Source of the DNA: Psychroflexus sp. ALD_RP9
GTDB lineage: Bacteria; Bacteroidota; Bacteroidia; Flavobacteriales; Flavobacteriaceae
Length of the DNA: 64,000 bases
Assembly: GCF_017311165.1 (NCBI RefSeq)
Contig: NZ_CP062973.1
Span: forward strand, 1,612,001 to 1,676,000
Direction of reading: 5' to 3'
Position numbers and translations under genes: made by a program. The notes under the pieces were generated by a model that ran no database searches, was not told the origin of the DNA, and saw only the letters and a program-made list of their open reading frames with translations. The first letter of the stretch is position 1. The number at the start of each line of letters is the position of its first letter. This document shows positions 30,817 to 39,657 of this stretch, one piece after another.

Positions 30817-31704
30817 TCAGCTAATCGGATGGAAGTTGTTCACGATTTCGTGCAAGTTCTCCAAGTCGTCTTGTAAATATCTTTCGGTGGAACTGATGTA
30901 ACGATGTCCAGCTAAATATTGAACCTTTCTTAAATTATATTGCCCTAACCAATTTGTAATTACCGATGCCCTGATTTGATGTGCATTATTTACTTTGTGA
31001 TTAATCTTTTTCAGCTTCTTGACAATCGCTAAAATGGTATTTGATAATCGTTTATTATTTGGAATAAAAAGACGTTCACTTTGCACATTTTTACGTCTTA
31101 CGATTTCTTCCCTTATTTCCTTTACATATTCCAATAGTTCTATGACTTGCCACGATTTTAGCTCCAGCATTCTTGCATTACTTCGTTTACCACTTTTTAT
31201 ATAAATCTTGCCTTTGTAGAGTTCTAAATTTTCAAGTTCTAACTGTCGTAATTCGGTTGTGTTCAAGCCTTGGTAAACCATTAAACCAACAATAACTTTA
31301 TTTCGTTTTGAGGTGTACTTGTGATATTCTTCTTGGTAATTTTCTGTATCAAAACTATAATATAAGTCTTCCAGTTCATCAGCTTCCAATAAATTATAGT
31401 TGATGATTCTTTTTGCTCCCTTTAGATTAACATTCTCTATTGGATTATCTGCTCTGTAATTTTCAGACATTAAAAACTTGAAGTAATTTTTTACAATATT
31501 TATACGTTTTTGAACTGTAGTTTTTGTGTTCTCTTTTCTCTGTAAATACTTGATATATTTTAGCATTTTATTATAATCTATATACTCTGGATTTGTATGG
31601 TTTCGTTTGCACCATTTTATAAATAAATCTATGTGATTACTGTAATTTTCGATTGTGCTTTTACTGTAATTTTCTTTATGCAAATACGTTCTATATTCCA
31701 TCAT
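30817..31704 (-). CDS. tyrosine recombinase 2, unit 2 copy (Arg I replaced)
   Basis: The protein is identical to 24493-25380: H242-x-x-R245, G266-H267 and Y276 present, Asn148 in place of the first catalytic Arg. It overlaps the upstream recombinase gene by 14 bp. Confidence 0.85.
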   Translation of the reverse strand: MMEYRTYLHKENYSKSTIENYSNHIDLFIKWCKRNHTNPEYIDYNKMLKYIKYLQRKENTKTTVQKRINIVKNYFKFLMSENYRADNPIENVNLKGAKRIINYNLLEADELEDLYYSFDTENYQEEYHKYTSKRNKVIVGLMVYQGLNTTELRQLELENLELYKGKIYIKSGKRSNARMLELKSWQVIELLEYVKEIREEIVRRKNVQSERLFIPNNKRLSNTILAIVKKLKKINHKVNNAHQIRASVITNWLGQYNLRKVQYLAGHRYISSTERYLQDDLENLHEIVNNFHPIS

Positions 31705-32626
31705 TTTCTATTGTTTTAAGTAAGTGTGTGTAGATTTGGGTAGATTCCAGAGAACTATGGCCTAAAAAAGTTTTTATGCTTTCTAATGGTACATTTTGTT
31801 GCAATAAATGTGTGGCGATACTATGACGTAAAATGTGTAGTGTGATTTCTTTTTCTGCAATAGTTTTATTGTTGGTTGCTTGTACGATTGCTTTTAATCT
31901 GTTAGCAAAACTCATTCCTTGCATTCGCTTTCCTTGTTGGCTTACAAAAAGAGCTTCCGTAGCTTTTGCATTGTAAAATTCTGGTCGAGCTTCGTAAATG
32001 TAATCTTCCAATATTTCTGCATTCTTTCGGTTGATTGGCACAAAACGTTCTTTATAGTTTTTTCCTTTTCTAACAAACACTCGTTCCTTATCAAAATATA
32101 TATCGCTTAAATCCAAGTGTACTGCTTCGTTTCTTCTTAATCCGCAACTATATAAAACGGTTAAAATAGCTTTGTCTCTTAATTTAAATCTGTTTTCACT
32201 ATGACTAAATTCTGTTGCTCTGAACAATTGCTTTATTTCTGATTGTGTAAGTATATTTAGCTTTTCTTCGGTTGGTTGTTTCTCTGACTTTAAATGTATG
32301 TTGATGCCTTTATGATTGTGATTTTTCAAGTATTCACTAAACTTTTTTAGAGCCTGTTGATGTTTGTTCAAATAACTTTTACTTAATGCTCCGCTTCGTC
32401 TTTCATTAACTCGCTGTTGTAAATAACTGTAATAGTCTTTGACCGTTTTTGTAGTAATATCATTGATATTGTTAATGTTATACTGTTCCAGATAATGAAA
32501 GAACTCTTTTAAGTGATTTGGCAAGTAATACACCGTACTTTCTGCATAACCCAAGATGTCCAACCATTCTTTATAATTGGCAACGAACATTTTAAAAACT
32601 TCGTTTTGTAGTTTTAACTTTTTCAC
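31691..32626 (-). CDS. tyrosine recombinase 1, unit 2 copy
   Basis: The protein is identical to 25367-26302, with the complete R164/K187/H264/R267/H290/Y299 set. Confidence 0.9.
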   Translation of the reverse strand: MKKLKLQNEVFKMFVANYKEWLDILGYAESTVYYLPNHLKEFFHYLEQYNINNINDITTKTVKDYYSYLQQRVNERRSGALSKSYLNKHQQALKKFSEYLKNHNHKGINIHLKSEKQPTEEKLNILTQSEIKQLFRATEFSHSENRFKLRDKAILTVLYSCGLRRNEAVHLDLSDIYFDKERVFVRKGKNYKERFVPINRKNAEILEDYIYEARPEFYNAKATEALFVSQQGKRMQGMSFANRLKAIVQATNNKTIAEKEITLHILRHSIATHLLQQNVPLESIKTFLGHSSLESTQIYTHLLKTIENDGI

Positions 32627-32712
32627 TTCGGTATGTGGCTTTTGTGGTTTTGTGAACCGATTGCCTTAACTCACTGTAAATCTTTTGTTTAATCGGTTCA
32701 AATAGGTTTGGT

Positions 32713-34242
32713 TCAATCTGAACCGTTGGCTCGATTGATTTTATCGATACAATCCTGTAACGCCTTTTGTATGGTGGCTTTTAGGTTGCTGTATTCTTCT
32801 TTGTCTGCCAGTTCGTAACGATAGGTTTTCTTGTTCTTGTCCTTTACCCTTACAATATTTTCGGTGTCCAATAATTCTAAAAAACGTCTGCGAACTGTTG
32901 ATTTTGGAAGCCTTATCCATCTTCGGACTTCTGCATTTGTAAATGTGGTTTGATTTTCCTGTACGAGTATAAGTTTCAAAAATTCAAAGAAGCTTCTACA
33001 CGCACCACTCAACAAATCGCTTTTATGTAGCAGTGTTTCAATGATAAGTTCGTTGGCTTCTTCTATATCTTCAATCGTAGTTTCTATATATTCTTCGCCT
33101 GTTTGCTCGTCATATTTTTTCTCTCTTTGGAACTGCTTATAAAATGTAATGACTTCTATAAATTGTAAATAATGGCTGTTGGTTCTACGTGGTTTAAATA
33201 CGGATTGTGGCAACTCTAAATATTCTGCAAAAGGATTGATAACCTTGATTGGTTTTAAGATACGTTGTAGATTCTTTAGGGTTTCCCTTGCTTTTTGTTC
33301 TGCTTCTAAATCTATTTTTCCAGCACTTAATTTGCGTTGGTAATCCATTATTCTTTTATCCTGTTCTTGGCTTTCATCAATGTAGAGTAGGAACGAGCGA
33401 TTACTATTATCTTCGTAAATACTTTCCTGTGTGGTACATCCTGCAACACTTACAGGTCCTTCAACCGTTAAATGGATTGTTCGTGTTGTTCCTTTGGTAT
33501 CTTTGTGAACAACCGTTTTAGTAATTCGTTTTTTGGTTTGTAATTCCCGCAATGGATAGAGTACGCTTTCTGCTCCGTCCAAATCTTCTATTAAAATTAA
33601 TTTGTGTTGTAACTCTGTGCGATTGAAGTAATAAAATGCGTTGGCACTTAAAACTGTCATTTCTACTTTATCTTCTTGTGGTATCAGTTCCGATACTTTG
33701 GATTGTAAATGTGTTTTTCCTGTTCCGGAACTTCCCAAGCTGATACAATGCAATGGGTTATTTGTTTTGCGAGAAGTAAATATCAAGTACATTGTTTGCC
33801 TGTTGTATGCTTCGCCGATTACTCCAGACTTTCCAATAAGTTCATTGGTCTTTTTTAGTAAATCTTTTCGTTTTGCCAGTTTGATAGCTTCCTTTTCTTC
33901 ACTTGCCGATAATTCTTTAAAATAGGGTTTGTGTAATTCTGCTTCTTTTTCGAGTAATAAAAAACGATAGTTTTCCAGTTCGTGGGTAAGCTCCTGTAAT
34001 GTTCTACGTGCTACGCTTGTTCCTATTTCCAACCGTTCTGCAACTTTTCTCGTGAACTTCTCGACTTGGTTATCGTTGTACAGGTCTATCGAGTGCCTTA
34101 AAATATTGTGCTGTTTGGGTTTCTGTATGGATAATGTTATTCGTAAACTCTCTAATTTGTTGAGTTTAATTCCACCTAAAACGTGAGTTTCAAGATGTTT
34201 TGTGATGTAACTGTAGTTGTTCGGGTTACTCGTATCTAACAT
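32713..34242 (-). CDS. P-loop ATPase, unit 2 copy
   Basis: The protein is identical to 26389-27918 (Walker A GSSGTGKT at 170-177, Walker B-like LILIED, C-terminal winged-helix-like region). Confidence 0.75.
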   Translation of the reverse strand: MLDTSNPNNYSYITKHLETHVLGGIKLNKLESLRITLSIQKPKQHNILRHSIDLYNDNQVEKFTRKVAERLEIGTSVARRTLQELTHELENYRFLLLEKEAELHKPYFKELSASEEKEAIKLAKRKDLLKKTNELIGKSGVIGEAYNRQTMYLIFTSRKTNNPLHCISLGSSGTGKTHLQSKVSELIPQEDKVEMTVLSANAFYYFNRTELQHKLILIEDLDGAESVLYPLRELQTKKRITKTVVHKDTKGTTRTIHLTVEGPVSVAGCTTQESIYEDNSNRSFLLYIDESQEQDKRIMDYQRKLSAGKIDLEAEQKARETLKNLQRILKPIKVINPFAEYLELPQSVFKPRRTNSHYLQFIEVITFYKQFQREKKYDEQTGEEYIETTIEDIEEANELIIETLLHKSDLLSGACRSFFEFLKLILVQENQTTFTNAEVRRWIRLPKSTVRRRFLELLDTENIVRVKDKNKKTYRYELADKEEYSNLKATIQKALQDCIDKINRANGSD

Positions 34243-34340
34243 TGTTCAAAAGTTTTTAAAACACATTATTGGATACAAAGAAACACAATAATATTTATTT
34301 GAACAATATTTTTATGTTTTTATAACTACTTTAATGTTTA

Positions 34341-34348
34341 TATATTTG
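34341..34348 (+). promoter_or_regulatory. candidate -7 box of the XRE regulator, unit 2
   Basis: TATATTTG, the copy of 28017-28024. Confidence 0.4.
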
Positions 34349-34395
34349 CTAAAACCTTTGATAATACGTGTATTGACACATAATAATATATATTT

Positions 34396-34731
34396 ATGAG
34401 TTCGTTTGGTAAAAAATTGACAGAGTGCAGGAAAGCTAAAAACCTATCTCAAAAAGAACTGGCGAGTATTTTTAATACGTCCCATACCACCATTGGCAAG
34501 TACGAACGTGATGAGATGACACCAAGTATTGAAGCCGCTAAAAAACTGGCGAAGATTCTCGATACTACTGTTGGTTATCTGTTGGGCGAGAGTGACAATG
34601 CAAACTTGTTCAAAGACCCTAAAATGTTGCAACGGTTTCAGGATATTTCTAACCTTGATGACAAGGACAAAGAATGTTTGTTAACTACCGTCGACCATTT
34701 TATAAAGGCTTCCAAGATTAGTGCTATGTAA
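34396..34731 (+). CDS. XRE-family regulator, unit 2 copy
   Basis: The protein is identical to 28072-28407 (HTH at 6-62). Two identical regulators would double the dose of repressor acting on both operator gaps. Confidence 0.85.
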   Translation: MSSFGKKLTECRKAKNLSQKELASIFNTSHTTIGKYERDEMTPSIEAAKKLAKILDTTVGYLLGESDNANLFKDPKMLQRFQDISNLDDKDKECLLTTVDHFIKASKISAM

Positions 34732-34732
34732 C

Positions 34733-34759
34733 AAAAAAACCTCCTCGTTAAAGGTGGTT
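34733..34759 (-). terminator. terminator of the RHS-B3 operon
   Basis: This is the copy of 28409-28435: hairpin at 34738-34759 with a T-run on the minus strand after the lipoprotein gene. Confidence 0.65.
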
Positions 34760-34791
34760 TCAATCTATATCAAATTTTATTAAAATTATTC

Positions 34792-35169
34792 TTACTTCCT
34801 TTTCAAAATCACATTGTCGAGCTTCAACTTATTTTTGTCTTTTACTTTAATTACAAACTCTCGTTGATTCATATAACCATTTGATAGTTTCTCGGCTATA
34901 CTTTCATTATCAGAACATTTCAAAAGCAAAGTATCTGCTGTATGCTTCCAAACGCCTTCACATTTGGGATTAAAATCGTGTCCTCTTATACTCAAAATAA
35001 ACACACTATCTTCTTTCAGCTCTAAATTATATTGAGTATTTGAGCCTTGAATTTGCCCTTTTGACAAACCATAAAAACTACCTATTAAATCATCATCACT
35101 AACATTTTTGTATGTAGAACATCCAATACAAAAAATCAGTAATACTAATATTAAAATCCTTATTCTCAT
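34792..35169 (-). CDS. lipoprotein, immunity candidate of RHS-B3
   Basis: The protein is identical to 28468-28845: signal sequence, lipobox FCIGC and a beta-rich body. It starts 4 bp after the RHS-B3 stop, in the operon of the full-length toxin, so this copy is the one likely to be expressed with the active metallopeptidase-like tip. Confidence 0.65.
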   Translation of the reverse strand: MRIRILILVLLIFCIGCSTYKNVSDDDLIGSFYGLSKGQIQGSNTQYNLELKEDSVFILSIRGHDFNPKCEGVWKHTADTLLLKCSDNESIAEKLSNGYMNQREFVIKVKDKNKLKLDNVILKRK

Positions 35170-35173
35170 AGCA

Positions 35174-38100
35174 TTATTTTATTTTGGTGTAAATGGTAGG
35201 CACTATACTTTTTAAAGTAGCATTTGCAGGTAATGTTTGTAATGTACTTTTTAACTGTGGGTAAGCCTTTATCAAATCGTTACGTGTTGAATTAATATTT
35301 ACAGGACTTATTCCTGTATTGGCTGTTCCTCCTTGTTTATATGGTTGATTTCCTGTTGCTGGGTCTGTTACTCCCTGTACCCAACTTGGGGTTATCTGAC
35401 TTTGAGAATTAAGACCACCAACACTTGAAGGGTCATAAGCCCATTGCGCTTTATAACCTGCCACTTCATCATAAACATCTTGAGCCAGTGTATTACCAGT
35501 AGATGAATCAAAAGCTATATCGCCTGTTTCAAATTGTCCTGCGTGTGTTGTTTCGTGTGTAAACAATGCTGTACCGCTATAGCTGATAACAATTTCATTA
35601 GTAGAAGTATCTAACTTAACACCGTTTTGTGCTGCTCCAGAATCTAAACTATAAACTTGTTTACTCGATTCTAAAACACCTAAATTGGAAACAGCATCAT
35701 TAAGACCATTAACCCTATCTTGCATATTTCCAATACGACTGGCAAGTTTTTTGGCACTCCATCCTTTTTCAGCAGCTTTAGCATTCAAACCATCAATTTT
35801 ACCTTGAAGCTTATCTCTTTGAGCTATGATATTTTGTTTTTGCTTATCAAACTCTTTCTGGCTTCCTGGTGCTATTTGCTTACCATCAGGGTCTATAAAG
35901 ATTATCGGATTATTTCCAACAAAACCGTATGGCGTTATATCTTGATACTTTTCCGCTAATGGGTCAACATTAAACCACCTACCAAGAGCAGTATCGTAAT
36001 TTCTTGCTCCGAAGTCGTGCCAATTTAAACCAAGTTCCTCTTGGTTCTCTTTCCCTTGATAATCATAAGGATGATGCGTTCCATTCACCACATTATTGTA
36101 ACCTTTGTGAAGTCCACCAAAGGGATAGTAATTGTTCTCTTCAACAATTTCAAGACTACCATTGTTGTCTTTATAGGACAATCTAATATTCCCTAAATGG
36201 TCTTTATATTGATAGACATACTCAAAGCCACCTTGGTTATCGGGTTGTAGGTAGCCTTCTGGGTGAGAGAAGAATTTAAGCTGAGGGCTGTTGACGCCGG
36301 AATATTCATAGATAAACCCATTGTCATATTGGGTATGTGTAATAGTCCCGAGATTTGCGGTATCATCTTGTAAAAAAGTACCTGTATTGACGATTTTCTT
36401 TAATTTAACGCCTGTAGCATCGTAAATGTAACTAATTTCTCTGTTTTGATAGCCTGAAGTATTAAAAATAACTTTAGTAGGTAAATTTAAGTGATTGTAG
36501 TCAATATGTGTAATAGCTTTGTTTTTATCATGAGTCATATTGCCATTTACATCGTAGGTGTAATCATAAGCTGCTTTGTGAGAGCCATCCTTAAAACCTT
36601 CATCATCTGCTGTATCGTTTACGGCTTTTAATTGATTGGAGTTAGGTTGGTAAGTATAATCTAATTGGTCAATGATGCCTATGCTGTGGTCTTGCTTAGC
36701 CCCATAACGTCTTAAACCCATAATATTGCCATTATAATCATAAGTAATATTGCTAAGGCTGAAGTTTTCTAGTTCACCATCAAAGAGACCAGTCATGGCA
36801 TGCGGTGTTAAATAATCAGCTGCTTTAATACGGTTAAGGGCATCATAGTGGTAGGCGTAGCTCCGTTTTTGGTTATGGGTATTTTGGCTTCGCCAATGGG
36901 TTTCAGAGATGTTGCCATTGTACAAAGCTGTTGTAGCATTATCTTCGGGATTATTGTAATTTAATTTAAAGGCAAAGAGCTGGTCTGGGTTGGGGCTATC
37001 AACATCATTAATGCTTTTTAGCCAGCCTCTAATATTATAACTGTAATCTATTTCTTGTAGACCATTGGTGTTTTGGTAATTTGTATTACTGCTGTCTTGT
37101 CCACCAACTTTTTTACTGATGAGTTGCCCGAGTTCATCATAGTGGTTAAAGACAATGAGTTCCTCACCTTGTTGATTAATGTTTTGAGTTTGCTTGAGCA
37201 GTCGTCCAGCGTGGTCGTAAGTAAATTTATCAACAATAGTGATGTTGGTTGGGTTCAAGCCATTTTTATCATGTGTTGTTGTGGTTTCAAGTACTTCACC
37301 AATAAAGTTGAGCTTAGAGTGGGTTTTAGTTTCAGAGTTCAAGTATTCGTTAATAGAATGGGTATAAATAGCTCTGGCTTTGTCATCATATTTAGTGAGG
37401 CTTGTAATCCATTGGTCTGTACCTAAAACGCGCACATGGCCACCAGTTGCTAAAGTTTTGGTATTGGTGGTAAAGTTACCATTGTTAAGGTTACTGGAAT
37501 AAATAGAGCTGGCTTCAGCTTGTAGACCTCTAAGGTCAAAGTTGTAGTCATCGTAATAGTTAACGGTGTAAATCTCTAAATGTTCAATATTATTGCTAAA
37601 CAAAGCGGTGTTCGTATAGTCAATTTCTAGCTGTCCACTAGCGATTAAAGCTTGTCTAGGATGGCGAGATTCGTATAAGTTTGTGTTGTGATAACTGAGT
37701 TGTTGCCAAAACTCACGCCCCATATGTCTGATGAAAGAACATTTACCAGTATAGGCCACTCTACCAAAAGCATCATATTTGGTAAAGAGCCATTGGTGGT
37801 TTTGTCTTAGCTTGGCATCTTGGGTTAAGACAGGACGGTTAAGTTTATCATAAACGATGTATTCCCAGCCTTTACCCGGTATTTTTTTCTTAACAAGGTT
37901 ATTGCGATTATCATAACGATAAATATACCCTAAACCATCAATCAAGCTTTGTTTTACTTTTTGGGGATATCTAATAATAGGCTGTATTTGATAAGGCGGT
38001 TGGTTAAAAATACCTACCTGCCTAAAGTCTTGGGTTTGAACTTGTACATGATTATTAACTAACTTAAAAACCGCATTTGGTCCATCCATATGTCCTAAGA

Positions 38101-39646
38101 AAGCCAATTCTCGATTTTCGATTTGTCGGTTAAGGTCAAGATTAAGATTTAGCTTGGGGTTAAGCCCAACAGCCACATTAGTGTTAATATTTAAGATAAA
38201 CTGTACAGTGTTATTTTGATCAACAGCCACACTTAAGCCACCCACAGCGCCATAATCATTTGGGATAACAGCCGTAGCAAGGTCAGTACCTTCAGGAAGA
38301 TCGTTAAAGGCTCTTTTATAATCAAGGCGTTCACGTTCTGGCATATCAATTAACTCATACCAAGGGAAAAACCTTTGATAACTGAGTTTTTGACTACTGT
38401 TTAAACTAAGGTTTAGTCCAGAGACTTTGCCTTGTCCTTCGATGTAGAGTTGGTTGCTTTTGATATAAAGTTTATAATTGTAATCAAGCCCTTGTAGGCG
38501 TCCAACTTCTGTATCTTTAAAATTACCAAGAGGTTTAAGGTCAGCAATCATACCCTTATGTAAAGGGATTTCATTCGCAAAATTCATGTTGATATTAACC
38601 AAAAGATGACCGTTGTCTTGTTGCAAGACTAAACCGCCTTGACCGCCGTAGGTTTCAAATAAGTCTTGGTGCACGAGGCTTTGATCGTCATAATCGGCTA
38701 AATGCTTTTGGTACTGATCAGCTAAGCTTTTATCAACTTTAGCTACTTGAGTCCACGGCACAGCGATGCCACCTTGTAAATCAGCTGAGAAATTATCAGC
38801 TTGGAGTTGGTAGCTTAATTCAGGAGATAAGACATAACTTAAATTACCATAATCATCGTACACATAGTAGGTGTCATGGGCCTGTCCATTATCATAAGTA
38901 CGTTTAAGGACCACTTGGCCTAACTTGTTTTTAAACTCTTCAGTGGTGTGGTCATGAGCTTGAGCTTGGTTGGGTTGCCAATTTTCATCTTTAGTAATGC
39001 TTTTATAAAGCTGTTGCGGCGCATAATAACCACGATCTACTAGTATATGCGGTACAGTAGAAGTGGTGTCAGTAAAGCTCACATCAAATCGTTTCACCTC
39101 ACCTTGGGTATTGGTTTGGTAATCAAATTTAATGGTATGATCTGTATCATGAGCGAGTTGTACTTGCCAATCATTTCCGGGAGCACCTTGTTCAAAGACA
39201 CGATTGAGTGGTGAACGCTCTAGATGCTTTTCGCTGTAGGCTAATACGCCATCAGCAGCACCGTATCTGTTGGTATAAAAATTTTCTTGAAGAGCTAAAG
39301 GATTGGTTCTTAAACTTAAAGAAGACGGGTTTAAGCTATCGCTAAACGGGAGGTATTCTTTAGTTTGTCGGCCTAAACTATCATAGCTAAAAAAAGAGAT
39401 GATGTCGTGAGAAGACGGGCTGTTGGCTTTAAGCACTTGTTGGATCGGTCGCCCTAAACCATCAAAATACTGGACGCTTTCAGTAGCCTGCGAAGTCGTA
39501 GGATTAGTTATAGAGTTACTGGTAGCTTGTCGATAACTGGTGGTTTTGATATAGTTTTGGTCTTGATCTTGAGCAGAAGCCATTATGCTAAAACACAAGG
39601 CTATCGTAAGAAAAGCTATAGAAGAAAAGTGTTGTAAAGAAGTCAT
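35174..39646 (-). CDS. RHS-B3: DUF6443/RHS toxin with element-supplied metallopeptidase-like tip
   Basis: The 1490-aa protein has signal peptide, DUF6443 region, YD repeats and YYPFG at about 1173. Residues 1 to about 980, including the 640-690 island, match RHS-B2; about 985-1170 match RHS-B1 instead, so the gene is a mosaic. From YYPFG on (36130 leftwards) it belongs to the mobile unit. The core ends at IDPDG (about 1252). The tip (about 1255-1490) has a Lys-rich helical part and then H1364-E-T-T-H1368, the zincin HExxH motif, with E1394 in DEVAGYKAQ as likely third zinc ligand. A secreted zinc peptidase toxin is inferred. The adjacent lipoprotein is the immunity candidate. Confidence 0.9.
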   Translation of the reverse strand: MTSLQHFSSIAFLTIALCFSIMASAQDQDQNYIKTTSYRQATSNSITNPTTSQATESVQYFDGLGRPIQQVLKANSPSSHDIISFFSYDSLGRQTKEYLPFSDSLNPSSLSLRTNPLALQENFYTNRYGAADGVLAYSEKHLERSPLNRVFEQGAPGNDWQVQLAHDTDHTIKFDYQTNTQGEVKRFDVSFTDTTSTVPHILVDRGYYAPQQLYKSITKDENWQPNQAQAHDHTTEEFKNKLGQVVLKRTYDNGQAHDTYYVYDDYGNLSYVLSPELSYQLQADNFSADLQGGIAVPWTQVAKVDKSLADQYQKHLADYDDQSLVHQDLFETYGGQGGLVLQQDNGHLLVNINMNFANEIPLHKGMIADLKPLGNFKDTEVGRLQGLDYNYKLYIKSNQLYIEGQGKVSGLNLSLNSSQKLSYQRFFPWYELIDMPERERLDYKRAFNDLPEGTDLATAVIPNDYGAVGGLSVAVDQNNTVQFILNINTNVAVGLNPKLNLNLDLNRQIENRELAFLGHMDGPNAVFKLVNNHVQVQTQDFRQVGIFNQPPYQIQPIIRYPQKVKQSLIDGLGYIYRYDNRNNLVKKKIPGKGWEYIVYDKLNRPVLTQDAKLRQNHQWLFTKYDAFGRVAYTGKCSFIRHMGREFWQQLSYHNTNLYESRHPRQALIASGQLEIDYTNTALFSNNIEHLEIYTVNYYDDYNFDLRGLQAEASSIYSSNLNNGNFTTNTKTLATGGHVRVLGTDQWITSLTKYDDKARAIYTHSINEYLNSETKTHSKLNFIGEVLETTTTHDKNGLNPTNITIVDKFTYDHAGRLLKQTQNINQQGEELIVFNHYDELGQLISKKVGGQDSSNTNYQNTNGLQEIDYSYNIRGWLKSINDVDSPNPDQLFAFKLNYNNPEDNATTALYNGNISETHWRSQNTHNQKRSYAYHYDALNRIKAADYLTPHAMTGLFDGELENFSLSNITYDYNGNIMGLRRYGAKQDHSIGIIDQLDYTYQPNSNQLKAVNDTADDEGFKDGSHKAAYDYTYDVNGNMTHDKNKAITHIDYNHLNLPTKVIFNTSGYQNREISYIYDATGVKLKKIVNTGTFLQDDTANLGTITHTQYDNGFIYEYSGVNSPQLKFFSHPEGYLQPDNQGGFEYVYQYKDHLGNIRLSYKDNNGSLEIVEENNYYPFGGLHKGYNNVVNGTHHPYDYQGKENQEELGLNWHDFGARNYDTALGRWFNVDPLAEKYQDITPYGFVGNNPIIFIDPDGKQIAPGSQKEFDKQKQNIIAQRDKLQGKIDGLNAKAAEKGWSAKKLASRIGNMQDRVNGLNDAVSNLGVLESSKQVYSLDSGAAQNGVKLDTSTNEIVISYSGTALFTHETTHAGQFETGDIAFDSSTGNTLAQDVYDEVAGYKAQWAYDPSSVGGLNSQSQITPSWVQGVTDPATGNQPYKQGGTANTGISPVNINSTRNDLIKAYPQLKSTLQTLPANATLKSIVPTIYTKIK
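36116..36130. other. 15-bp core, right copy inside RHS-B3
   Basis: ACCAAAGGGATAGTA, followed to the right by ATTGTTCTCTTCAAC, the normal RHS-B context also seen after the core-like site in RHS-B1 (1925 on). This is the right junction of unit 2 with the RHS body. Confidence 0.7.
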
Positions 39647-39657
39647 AATAGAGTTGA

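Larger units (their letters stand above)
29807..36130 (-). mobile_element. RHS-tip integrative element, unit 2
   Basis: This is the second copy of the 6324-bp unit, with every encoded protein identical to unit 1. Its RHS part is fused in frame at the core to the body of RHS-B3, so this copy supplies the tip actually carried by the full-length gene. The identity of the copies means very recent duplication, tandem integration, or an assembly that has not resolved copy number. Confidence 0.75.
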
